A stretch of 37,420 bases of DNA, from NCBI RefSeq assembly GCF_000002865.3, contig NW_001865066.1, positions 13,791-51,210 on the forward strand. The letters are read 5' to 3'. A program made the translations under genes and the position numbers. The DNA is from Monosiga brevicollis MX1 (Eukaryota; Opisthokonta; Choanoflagellata; Craspedida; Salpingoecidae). Below the pieces are notes generated by a model. That model was not told where the DNA came from, searched no databases, and saw nothing but the letters and a program-made list of their open reading frames with translations. Below, one piece after another: positions 22,570 to 33,740 of this stretch (the stretch's first letter is position 1; each line of letters starts with the position of its first letter).

Positions 22570-24127
22570 TTATTCCTCGCTCTGGAGCTGCTTCTTGAGC
22601 TTGCCCATGAAGCCGAGCTTCTCCTCGCCGGTCTGGAAGCGACCGTGGCCAAACTTGGACGAGGTGTCGATGAACTTGAGGGTGACCTCTTCCTGGGCGC
22701 GGCGAGAAGTGTCGGGGAGAATCGACTTGCGCAGGGTGAGGACACGCTTCTTGGTGCCGACGGTGCAGCCCTTGATGATCAGGAAATCCTCCTTGACCAG
22801 ACCGTAGTGAGGGAAGCCGCCCATGGGGTTGATCGACTTCTCGGTGGGGTCAGCCTCGCAGACGGCGTTGGCGGTGACGAGCTTGCCGTCCTTCTCGTGG
22901 TAACCGGCACCAATACGGTAGATCTTCTTGTTCATCTCCGTACGGTGATGGTAACCGCGCTGACCGGCACGGGGCACAGCGTAGGTGACGTTGGCCGGAT
23001 GCCAAGCACCAATGCAAGCAACCTTGCGGAGACCCTTGTGAGTCTTGCGGGGAAGCTTCTTGGTGCCCCAACGGTGGGTGACACCCTCAAAACCGTGACC
23101 CTTGGTCACACCAATGATGTCAATGTGCTCGTTCTGGGAGAACACATCCTTGATGGGGACCTCCTTCTCGAGGAGAGACTTGGCAAAGTCAACCTTCTCC
23201 TGGATGGAGCCACCGTTGATCTGGATCTCCATCACGTGGGCCTTCTTCTGGCCAAGGTTGAGCTTCTTCATCTGGGTGTGGACAATCACACGGATGACGC
23301 TGCAGTACTTGACCATGCGGGCAAGGTCATCATCAAACTGCTGCTGGCCCTCGGGGGTGTTGCGCTTGGAGAAGTACTTGCGGAAAGCAGCCTTCTTGGA
23401 CGCAGCAAAGTGCTTGTAGCAGCGGCGGATGAAGCCCTCAGCCATGTGGGTAGCCCACACGGTGGTCAGCTGACGCAGACCACGGGGAGTGGAGGTGTAG
23501 CCAACGACACCCACGACCACAATCGGGGGAGTCTCAACGACAGTCACGGCCTCGACAACCTCCTTCTTGTGCGCAAGAGAACCGGTACGGTCCAAATCAC
23601 GGACAATGTGGGTCATGCCAGCCTTGTAGCCGAGGAAGGCAGTAAGGTGGGGCTTGTCACCCTTCTGCTCCTTGGGGAAAGAGCGGATCTGGCCGCGATG
23701 ATGTTTGCATCGCTTCTTGGGCAGGAAACCCAAGTGGCCGTGGCGGGGCGCGCGAAACTTACGGTGAGACCTGTGCGTCAAGAGACCAAACAAGAGAGCA
23801 GCAAACGCGATGAGCAAAGCGTTTGCCATCCAAGTACACAGGATCAGCTCCAGGCCCGCAGCAAGCCGTGGCTGCCCTTTGCAACGCACAAGGTTCCCAA
23901 CAACATAACACACGTGTCGCCCCCTTGCTGCACATCAGCCGACAGTCCACGCCCCAAGAAAGCAGCACGCAGCCACACCCTTGGCATCCACTATCACAAA
24001 ACAACCCCCCTCCTCTCCAAAGACCCATCTCAATCCCCACAGGCCATCCCAAGCGCAGGCACTGCCACCAACGCCCCGCTGCCATTCCTCCCAGACCCCG
24101 AAAAGCCAATGGCTGTGGCACGTACAT
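22570..24127 (-). CDS. RPL3: 60S ribosomal protein L3 (uL3), split start codon
   Basis: RPL3 is a core large-subunit protein whose long loop reaches the peptidyl-transferase centre. The main exon 23770-22570 runs uninterrupted from [20 protein letters not shown] to [10 protein letters not shown]. It carries the family's hallmarks: [56 protein letters not shown] and a W-containing central loop. No ATG fits the frame inside that exon at the right place. An AT at 24127-24126 followed by GTACGT, and an acceptor ACAG before G-TCT-CAC, rebuild ATG-TCT-CAC, the universal MSHRK start. This gives 400 residues (human 403). The single intron, 23771-24125, thus splits the initiation codon. A TOP-like pyrimidine tract (24143-24154) lies in the upstream leader. 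The strong codon bias creates a long spurious frame on the opposite strand. Confidence 0.97.
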
Positions 24128-24676
24128 GATGCGTTGTGGCGCAAAGGAGAAAAGTGCTTGCCGTACCTAACCGCTCTTGACTTTTCTCTTCTCTCTCTCT
24201 CTCTCGTGGTACACGGGTGGGAGATATCTGTATTGGTTTACCTGGATTTATGCCCGAAATCCTTTTAACCACGAGAAACCTCACGTTGTCAGCGCGCGTT
24301 GTATTGGTGCAAGCGGCCGACAAACCTGGCCTGCAAGCAAAAAGCGTTGTTCAATTTTACAGGGTACGAGTTGAAAATATCAGTCTTGTCAGATTAATTT
24401 AGTTAGCGGGGGGGAATTACATTTTCAGTCGCTGGTCGGATCACTCGCGCGCGCGAAAAATCGAGCGCACGGCGACAAACGGCAGCGCCGCGCGTCTTGT
24501 TTCGCTTTCCCCCCTCGACCAGTGGAGTTGAGCAAAGCTGTGTCAAATAGCTTCACCATCTCCATTACACTTCTTTATTGCCTTGCTTCAATTCACCCCT
24601 TTGTCCCCTCCTCGCGTGCGTGTGTGTGTGTGTGTGTTGTTAGTGTGTGTAGTTTTGTGCTGGTGTGACCGGGATC
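24128..24676. promoter_or_regulatory. Divergent promoter region, RPL3 / LST8
   Basis: The start codons are about 550 bp apart, pointing away. On the RPL3 side, the minus strand reads CTTTTCTCCTTT at 24154-24143, like a 5' terminal oligopyrimidine (TOP) motif. The middle is CG-rich (a GCGCGCG run near 24450). A GT microsatellite at 24616-24637 lies 40 bp before the LST8 ATG. A CT run is at 24187-24205. Confidence 0.6.
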
Positions 24677-26340
24677 ATGGCCGAGTCGGACGATGCCATC
24701 GACGTGACCTCGTGCATTTTGGCCACCGGCGGCTTTGATAACCAGATTCGCCTCTGGCGCGTAGACAATGGTTCCTGCCACCGTACCTTCCCCCACCCCA
24801 ACTCGGTCAGTATCTAGTTTCATCCCCCCTCGCCCCCCACAACCCGCTCCATGATCCCCTCAGCTTGCTGGGGTCCTTGGCGCGCGACTCAACTTATTCC
24901 TCGTCTCGCCCACGCTCTTGTCCCTACACCCAATCTTCAATGGCAGCAAATCAACGTGCTGAGCATTACGCCAGACAAGACGACCATTGCAGCGGGTGGC
25001 AATCCCAAAATCTCACTCTACGACACCCTGGCCATGGGTACCGGCGCGGTGCGTGCACGCGTCGGCTCACAACCCTTGCTCTGCTCAGCGTTGCTTCAAC
25101 CGAACTTCGACCCGACTCGTCTCGTAAACTTTGCAACCGATTCCTTTTGCCACCACCTTTCCACTCCCAGCTGACCCTCCGCTTCCTGCCCCTTGTCTCT
25201 AGCGTGAAGAATTTGAGGGTCACCAGAGCAACGTCACAGACCTTTGCTTCTCGGCCGACGGCTCCTTTCTCTCCACCAGCTCTGAGGACGGCACCGTCAA
25301 AATTTGGGATCATCGGGCCTCCCGCGAGCACCAACGCAACTTTAATCACCAAGCCTCCGTCACCAGCGTTGCCCTTCACCCCTCCCTGGTACAGTTCATC
25401 CTCCTCTTTGCTCCTCACTGCCCTTGTCGACCTCCACTCCTCCTGCCACCTTGCACCCCAGCCTGTGTGTGAACTCAATCTATTCTACCGTCCCCACTCG
25501 CAATAGCCGCATGTCTTCTCGGGAGACGAGCAAGGGCGTGTTGTGCGCTGGGACCTCAAGGCGAATCACTGTGAAGAGCATTTGGTTCGTGCTCGGCTTT
25601 CCTTCACCCTCGTCTCATGCACCCATGCCAAGCTTGACAATCTGACGATCACCCCCTGCCCAACTATTCACCCACTGATGGTGATCCCAGATTCCTGAGC
25701 CAGACGTAGCCATTCGTCACTTGGCCACTTCCCCCGACGGAGCCCACCTGGTGGCCGTGAATAACGAGGTGCGCCATGGTCAAGCGCACATGACCCCGAG
25801 CCGCGCCCTTCTTGCCATGCAGCGCCACCTAATCTTGAGCTCGGGGTGTCGCTTCTCTCCATCAAGGGCCGCTGCTACATCTGGGACAGTTCGCGAAGCG
25901 AATGCCAAGCCAAGCTCAAACTCGACGTGCACCCCAGTACATATGCTTTGAGCTGTGTCTTTTCCCCCGATAGCCGCTGGCTCGTGACAACGGGCGCCGA
26001 CCAGACAGTTCATATTTACGATGCGCACAAGGACTTTCGCCTTCACGCAACCCTGACCGGCCACACAGCTTGGGTCTGGCGTGCTGCCTTCTCAGGCGAC
26101 TCGGCCTACCTCGTGACAGGTGAGCCCCGTGCACCATTGCTTCGCCTCTGTTCTTCAGACTGCGTGCCTCACCAAGCGCTTGACTCTGCTCTTGCTGGGC
26201 ATGGCTCCACTCCCACTTCGCTAGTGTCATCTGACAAGACCGGCCGGCTTTGGGACATTCGAGCGGACCAACCTGAGACCGTTCTCGAGTTCAAGGGCCA
26301 TCAACGCGCCGTTACCGCTGTGGCGCTCAACGACGTCTGA
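24677..26340 (+). CDS. MLST8: LST8, WD40 subunit of TOR complexes (7 exons)
   Basis: LST8 binds the TOR kinase domain and is part of TORC1 and TORC2. Exons: 24677-24805, 24947-25048, 25203-25388, 25507-25584, 25691-25768, 25867-26119 and 26225-26340, giving 313 residues (human 326). Seven WD repeats cover nearly the whole protein. Recognisable stretches are ILATGGFDNQIRLW, LSITPDKTTIAAGGNPKI, GHQSNVTDLCFSADG with SSEDGTVKIWDHR, VFSGDEQGRVVRWDLK, TTGADQTVHIYD, GHTAWVWRAAFSGDSAYLVT and SSDKTGRLWDIR. The AWVWRAAFSGDS block is typical of LST8 rather than of generic WD proteins. All junctions keep frame and repeat spacing. The start follows a GT repeat in a region shared with RPL3. Confidence 0.94.
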
Positions 26341-26935
26341 GCGCACAGCCCTCTGTATATGAAGAAAACTTTGTAGCCGCTGGTGACCCGAGGCCAAGGC
26401 TTGTCCTCACGATTCAGTTGCTTCGGCCGTGCCGACCACTGAGCACAGTTGTACCCCACCTCATTTGTTATGTCAAGTTGTTGTTCTAAGACCAAGGCGC
26501 GTTTCATAGCTTGCACGTCGCGCACAGCGAGCGCCTACACACCCTCGCCCGTAATGTGTGCGCGGCGCTCGTCCGGCTCCAGCCTCACCTGTGGCTGGGT
26601 CTCAAATCCATCTCATGTTTGACTGGATCGTGTCAACCATCCGTAACTTCATTTCGTGTCGCATGTCAAGGCAGAAAGGGCTAAGCTATGAAAAAAATTT
26701 TGGCCTTGGCCCAAAACCAATGCATGGGTGTATTCACAACGATGCACCCCAGCCTTCTTGATCATGCCCGCATGATCATGGTGACTGAGGAGGAACGCCC
26801 GTGGGGAGCACCGACATGCACGCACAAACTACATCCACTGCACGCACGCGCGCACGCGCACACACACACAATATACAATTATGTGCCTAGGCTTGGCCCA
26901 AGTCTTGTGAATCTATGACACACCATGCAAACAAA
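26341..26935. other. Convergent intergenic region, LST8 / synaptojanin
   Basis: It holds the 3' UTRs of both genes. A compound CG/CA microsatellite is at 26841-26870 (CGCACG units, then CA). No gene is seen. Confidence 0.55.
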
Positions 26936-29900
26936 TCAGTGAGCCCAGGCGCATACAAGTCTGCAAGGGCAGCCAAAGGCCTCCGATTCGACGACAAGCG
27001 CACCTGGTCTGGATCGAGCACGCGCCGCAACGGGAGGCGGTGGACGTCGAGGTGGAGGAGGCGGCCCCGAGGATCGAGATGCAGCATCCGATGCAGTCGA
27101 CGGCCCTGAAGCACTGCATAGTTCTGAGGCCCCTTGGCCTGAACCGGTGTAAACCCCGTTCGGCACGCGTACGGGCCGGGGCGGACTGGGTCGGCGCGGC
27201 GGTGCAATGGCATTGGCTGCCGATTTGAGCTCACTTTCAACTAGTGACGACCGCAGGCTAGGTGGCTTTGCGCGCGGTGGATCGGGACGTGGCGGTTCGG
27301 GGCGAGGTGGCTCGGGGCGTGGCGGTTTGGATTCGGTGGCGCGTGGTGGCATCGGTCTGGGCGGCGGCGGCCCCGACACAGACGACGATACAGACGACGC
27401 TGTGGTACTGGCCACCGATGACCCTGCTCCAGTTGTTGACGCTGTTGATAAAGTCGCTGGCGAGCTGGTGCCCGGGCGAGCTGGCAGGGGAGGCTTGTCA
27501 CTGGACTTGCGCGACAACGGGCGTGGGGGCTTGTGCTGCGGCACGGGCGGTCGACTCTCAGACCGCGCCTTGGTGACCACGGGACCAGTTCGCTGGCGGC
27601 CCATCACCCGCGAGCTTCCAGACGTGGTGGAGCTGTACAGTGACTCCTTATCGTCCTCAGCCAGGGCCGAGTCCAAGTCCCCCGATGAGAGTTGATCCAA
27701 ATACGCCAAAGTAGCACGTGCCTGAGATCGTTTGGACCAAAGGCCAATGATTGAGCTCTCTTTCTTTGTTGATCCAAGTCGTTGACAGCCCCGTCTAGCT
27801 TTCCTCAAGCTGAGGACCCCCGTTTTTTTAGCAAGGCACGCACCTCATGGTCATCAGCAGTTGAGATGCCGCTGTCATCCACATCGGCATCTGAAAGGTC
27901 AAACGACTCCGCGACGCTCGTGTCAAAAGAGGCCCATGACCCGGCGTCCGAGCCATCCAATAGGCGCAGTGACACCGGCAGCCCTTCAATCGTTGGATCG
28001 ACAGAGCGCAACGCTTTTTCTGCCGACTGCATAGCCCGACAAAACACGGCCCACACCAAGACGTGAAACGAACTGTGAGCCACCCGTATGCATTGCCCAT
28101 GGTCAAACAGCCAAACACACCTCAATGGCAGCAAATGTCACAAGTGTGAGGTAGCCAGACGGCAACTGGTCCACAATGACCACGGCCCCAAACTGTTCCA
28201 TGGCACGTTGCTACGTATAAACAAACAGTGGTGAGTTTCAGCAGCAGATTGTGCTGCTCATCCAGGGAAAGGTTGGAAACAGATGGGTCACTGACCACCA
28301 CCACGGCGGGCAGGTTTCCCTGCTGACACTCCACAGCCAGAGTGGCCAGCTCCTTGCGCAACTCGATCAAAATTTCCTCGCGCACGCGCAGTTCCTTGCT
28401 CATGTCGATTTGCTGAGCCTATGTCAAAAAGCCGCCGATTAGCCATGGTGTCGCGCACGCATTCACAAGACACACGTTGTGGCTAGCAGGGAGGAGCCTC
28501 TTACGGAAACTTTGAAAAGGCCAAAGACAGCACGATGATCTGAGATGCGCAAGGTGTCGACGCGATCATAGAGCATGCTGGCAATCGGTCCACGGCACAA
28601 GATCTGCAAGCTCAATGATATGAGACAAAGCTTGGAGGTGGCATTGGGCTGAGGCCACAACAAAACGCCGCTATTTGGCGGCAGGCAAACGCACCCGGTC
28701 GGTCCACGACGGCACACGCTGCTTCTCGGAAGTATCATAGACGTCTGAATCAAAGTCGTACTTGTACGTGGGCAGGAAGTGGATGGGAGGCTCATTGAAC
28801 GAGTCGAAGACTGCGAGACGGGCTCGCTCGCGCGTCAATTGATCATGCTCTTTCAAAGTGGCCAGGTCCTGCCAACGTCATGCCAATATATGCAATACCC
28901 ATGAGCTGTGGACGTGTATAGTTGGAAATATGGCCAAATGCCTCTGACCTTGTCAGCACAGGCTTGGCGACACTCCAGGTTCTCGAGATCGATGCGGTAG
29001 TTGAAGTCGCCAAACCAGAACACAGCCGAGTGGCTGTCCAAGACACGTCCCTGCTTGGACAGGCAAAAGGAAGTGAGTCAGGTCAATGCCTTTCGAATTG
29101 ACAGTCAATCGGCCGCGGTGGGCATTGTTTGCGTCAGCGGCTTCCCACCCCTCTCCACCGCCCTTGGTGGCCAACAAGAACAACAACACACACGATAGCT
29201 GATGCAATTTCAATCGTCATCTCAGTACCTTGCCAAAGTCGATCCGTCGGTAAATGTCGTGGTAGTCCTGGTTACGCTCGGCCACGTGGCTTTTGCCGGC
29301 CGTAAGATGCGAGCAGATGAAGCAAATGGGCGTGTTGTACAAACGTAGTCGAACCGCGACAGCGCCCTTGTTCCCAACCTATCCCAAAACCACAATGTCA
29401 ATGAGCGGCTGCGCAGGCGTGGACCGCGTCCCTTGTTACTCAAGAACGTGCGGGATATTGGACGCACGGAACGCAGCACGTGTGGCGCTGATGAGTCATG
29501 ACAAAAAAAGAACGATAGCACAAACCTTGCCCCCGGCCCCGGTTTTCACGGTGCAAGTGCAGACGTCGCGAACCACGTCGACCAGGTCGGTCCGAACGAG
29601 CACAAACAAGCAGATGCCCACGAGCTGCACGCTCGTCAGCAAGGCATAGTCATCGCCCAGGATTGTGCAAATTTCGTTGGCCCACTCCAAGCGATTTGTC
29701 TGCGCAGTCTTGATCATGTTGGATGCATTCAAGTCCACCTACAAATGGCCAATAGCATGGTAAGAATCGCATCAGGGACGCTGAAGGCTGCGCTCTAGAT
29801 CGACCGGCCTCGCTGTTCCCGGTGCAATGGCCTACCATTTCCTGAAACCCAATGGCATAGATGCCCAGCTCATTGCCTTGGTCCTCGCTGAGGCGACTGC

Positions 29901-32900
29901 GGGGACGAATGAGCCACTCATCAATGCATAGGCCCTATGAATGCAAACAAGGGTCGTTGAGCATTGTGTGTCACTTCGCAATGCGCGTGCTTCAGCATGA
30001 TGCAACGTGACCCACGTCAGAGGTGCGCATCGTCTTGCCGCCATTGATGTTCCATGTGCCCACAAACGCCTGGTCGCGGCACGTGATGAGATTGAACCCG
30101 CGTTTAGGAAGAAAGATGAAAAACAAGCCGCCTTACGTTGATGGGCATGACATCTGAATAATCATTGATGCGAAGGCGCATGGCTTCGTCGAGTCGCTGA
30201 CGCATGAGAACGTTTGGAATCACCAGCTCATCAGCTTGGCCTGCCAGACAAAGCCCTTGTGAGCAACCAGACTCTTTCGGTATCAACTTGAGACAAAGCC
30301 GCCACCAGCAGGCGATCCCCATGCGCGCAAACACACGCACAAGACCCGCCCCATCGAGACTCAGTCGCTCGCAACAAGCCTCAGCGGTGAGGGCTGGGCC
30401 TTGACTCACCGTCACGGTAGGTGCCTAGGAGCAGGTCGATGGCCGCTTGACGTCGACTGTCCATAAAGTTGTTCTTAAAAGTCCGGACCACGGATCGCTG
30501 CATGTCCTTCAACTTGGATGTCTTTACTCCACCAGAAATGGCACCAGTGCCCGTGACGCAGCGAGAGACGTTGTCTCCGTTGACTGACCACATGAGCGCA
30601 AAGACGCGACGAAATTCAAGCAACTTGCTTTCTCGCAGATCAAGCTCGGATTTGAGCGTGCCCAGCATATCCTCCAGAACCTAATGCCCAGATATACCAG
30701 AGTTATTCCCGTCAGCCTTTGCACCAAACAGCTCTAGACTTGGCACTGTGTCGGGATGGGAGCGGAATGCTACTTGGTGGCAGCAGCTGTAATACGTGTG
30801 ACAACAAAACGTACGGCAAGGCCCACAACGCTTTGACAAAGGTTGGTGCGATCGAGGCAATCGAGGCAATTGACGCGGATGATGCCAAGTTGCTCGTGAT
30901 TGACACGTTTACCAGTCAGACTAAAGAAACTGTCCGACGTGAGCCACGTCCGTAGCTGTTTGACAAGCGGCAGCATTTTGACGGCTTTCTTATTTCCCCT
31001 GTAGTGCAGAGCCCCGGGCTGAGATGAGCTGCCACCTCTTTGCCTGTGTTCGTGCCGAGTGGTCCGAGAAGCTTGCTCAAAAAAGTCTAAAGACTGGCCC
31101 ACACGTTACCTGCACTTGGCATGAACGTCAAAGTGGACAAACGGCATGTCGGGGTCGTAGGTGCTGGCATGTTTCTCAAATTGAGATTCCAAAGTGTATT
31201 CACCGCCCTTCAGTCCCAATAAACTGACGATCACCTAAGGTTCTCGGTCAGGAGATGGCAGGGCAGTGTTTAATTGGTCAAAATTCCCCCAAGTTTGGTG
31301 AGAACAAGGCACGGGTGCAGGAGGCCGGCGCTCAGCAAGGTCAAAACGATGCATATAGTGTGGTGTCAGCGTACCGTGTGGCCATATGCGGCAGCAAGCT
31401 GATCAAAGTGGCGCTGAAACGCGGGTTGAGTAGCAGCAAACTCGCGCGTGAGCTGCACCTTGTGCTGACCGACCTGCGACCGATGTGTGGGAACCGGGTG
31501 AGGGCGCTTGCCAGCTGCTCGGTCGAACAACATGATTGGTGAGAGCAAGGAACGACGTACGTTCAGACCGGGCTGGGACCAGAAGATGGGCACCGAGCCA
31601 CGAGCAATGACAAAGGACAGAATGTGTTTGCCCGCGAAAATGACCTAAAGCAGCCGAGTGAAGGTGAGCAACGCGATGGATATCGCACATTGAAACTCGA
31701 AGGCTGAAGCAGTCGTCGCACCTGCTCAGTCTCGACAAAGTTGGCGGCGTTGCCTTCATCGTCAACGCCGCGCGTATTAAAACGCATACCACTGCGGGCG
31801 TTGCTTAGGCGCGAGACCAACAGGCAACAAATTTGTTCTGACCCTGCATACACGGTGCGAATTTGCACCGAGCCGCGAATGACGGGTAGCAGCCAGTCTT
31901 GGCTGGCAATGCCGTGTCGTGAGACCCAGGTCCAGGGAACCCGGGTCCAAAAGTAGCTCGAGTCACGCTCCCCGGGCGATCGTGAGGCTCGCTGGCAGGC
32001 AGAAGGGAGATGGACCGTGAGGCGTGCGGACGCAGTGAAGTTGGCTGCACAAATTGCCAAGAGCAGGCACGCGACGTACAGCAGGGTTGCTAAGCTGGCA
32101 CCGGCTCGATATGTCGTACACGTAGGCTGGAAGGAAAGAAGGACGCCGGTACACAGATAAGCGCTTGAGTTTGTGCCGTGGAGCGATCTCGAGCAGGGAG
32201 ACGCCAGGCACACGCACCTCCGGGAGCGAGGCTTTCCTCGCGAGCTGAAAAATAGAAGCTGCCGGTGGCAAAGAGCTGGACCATCGGGGCGGCCAAGAAA
32301 GTCAGTAAAGCCACGATGGGAAACGAAAGACAGCAACCGAGCTCGGAGGGGCCACCAAGGGTGGTTGAAACTGACCTGCTTCAAGTAGGTGCAGTAGTAA
32401 TCGTGGGGACGCTCATCATGGGCAGCCGAGGCGAGATATACCAAGTCTATCGCAAGCAAAGCCCCATGCATGGTCAGAACTAAGTGACGGCCGGTTCTAC
32501 CAGTTACACCCAGATGTGATCCTACCGATGCGGCTGATGTGGTACACTTGACACCCTGGTAGGCGACCATTGCTCTTGCAGTCCATGACCACAAGCAGGA
32601 CTGGGGCTGTGACATCCGAGCCCTTTTCTACTCGCAGGGGGCGCCCAAGCAGGATCTGTGAGCATGCAGGCATGGTGGCGAGGGAGCAGTCTCGGCGGAA
32701 CTGGCGAGCCGGTGGGCGCAAATGGCGAACCGGTGGGGAGCTCAAGCACGCCGATGGCACCATAGACATCATAACGCTTGGTCAACTCCTGGCCGTGAAG
32801 CTCGTATTCAGGGGCGGTGAGGGCCTCGAATTTGCCATCGTTGCGGAACCACAGCGCCAGTCCGGTGGTGCGATTCAGCAAAAAGATGGATCCATCGCGC

Positions 32901-32938
32901 TGATGTTCCAGCACTCGAAAATTCCGGGTGAAGCCCAT
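26936..32938 (-). CDS. SYNJ: Synaptojanin-like phosphoinositide phosphatase (22 exons)
   Basis: Synaptojanin removes phosphates from PI(4)P and PI(4,5)P2 and uncoats endocytic vesicles. The model has 22 exons and 1236 residues: 32938-32750, 32655-32526, 32446-32376, 32275-32218, 32044-31722, 31644-31561, 31473-31375, 31234-31110, 30998-30815, 30680-30410, 30240-30137, 30069-30016, 29934-29836, 29738-29526, 29378-29229, 29050-28949, 28868-28695, 28603-28505, 28418-28296, 28210-28121, 28026-27844 and 27721-26936. The SAC domain (1-511) keeps the CX5R site, NCLDCLDRTN, at about 404-410. The 5-phosphatase (about 547-843) keeps GTWNINGG, CSHLTAG, WFGDFNYRI, PSWTDR and SDHR. An RRM-like part (about 870-945) includes EQFGAVVIV. 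A proline-rich tail (975-1236) has PPRPEPP repeats. Both catalytic domains look active. The exon 1 donor is weak (GGC/GTGCTT), chosen only for phase. No NPF motif was noticed. Confidence 0.93.
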
Positions 32939-33327
32939 GGTGGTTCAGCCACCCGACCCAAGCCCCAACTGGCAACCAGAGGGCCAATCGGCAAGGGTCG
33001 GCGAAACCCTGCCCCCAAAGCCGGGCGCAAACGCCTGGAGGTACTTGTGGCGGCCACCACCTAGCCAACACCAAGCATGATTCGCGGTCAACATGACTCC
33101 AAGCACCGCCCCGCGACGGTTGCCTGCACCAGCAGCAACAACAACAACAGCAGCAAGCTTTCACCCCTCGCGACACCACGTACCGCAAGCCACAACGGTA
33201 ATCCGCTCCTACCCAATCCCCGCCTCTCCTACCCAAAGCATCAGGCAAGTGGGGGCCGAGCTGCCCAGCGCACCGCAAACGGCACTCGAACCGGAGAGAT
33301 CGGTTTCCTCTCTCTCTCGCGCGCGCG

Positions 33328-33358
<31 letters not shown>

Positions 33359-33740
33359 AGAGACAAAAGTGTCAGACGACAAAATTTCAGAGAGATGATG
33401 TCATTCAGGCAAAAGTGTAGCAAACATCAAAGCTAAAATGAACAGAAATGAGAGAAGGGGGGATTGGTCTTTCTGGTTTCAAGAGGGGGGCTTTCGGAAA
33501 AAGGAGTTGGACATGCTTTGGTCATCCCGGCAGGGCCAAGACAGGCCAACGGCACACCTCACATCCCTGCTCCGTCTTGAGTGTGCATGTTCATTTGGCT
33601 CGGACCATTCAAGATGATTTGTCAATGTCGCCATTTCAGTTTTGCCATGCAAAAAGAAGGAACAAAGCACGCAAAAGGGATTGACGCTCACAAACAAGGC
33701 ACAAATTCAAGTATTGCGCCTCAGCGATGCGTTTTGACGT
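32939..33740. other. Intergenic region between synaptojanin and ALDH
   Basis: Both neighbours are on the minus strand, so the low end should hold the synaptojanin promoter and the high end the ALDH 3' UTR. AACAAC-type repeats occur at about 33137-33153 and a compound CT/CG tract at 33307-33359. No gene is seen. Confidence 0.5.
33307..33359. repeat. Compound CT / CG microsatellite
   Basis: It reads CT run, then GCGCGCGCGC, then a longer CT run with one TTT interruption. It has the same design as 17531-17576, but here it lies about 370 bp upstream of the synaptojanin start and is in GA orientation relative to that gene. Confidence 0.92.

Noticed and set aside
22645-24129. Plus-strand open frame of 494 codons opposite RPL3
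   Set aside because: It is the exact antisense of the strongly codon-biased RPL3 gene. The Leu/Val/Gly-rich product shows no domain, and RPL3 itself is unmistakable.
26688-26918. Short plus-strand frame after LST8
   Set aside because: It runs into a CA/CG microsatellite and lies in the convergent 3' region; no support.
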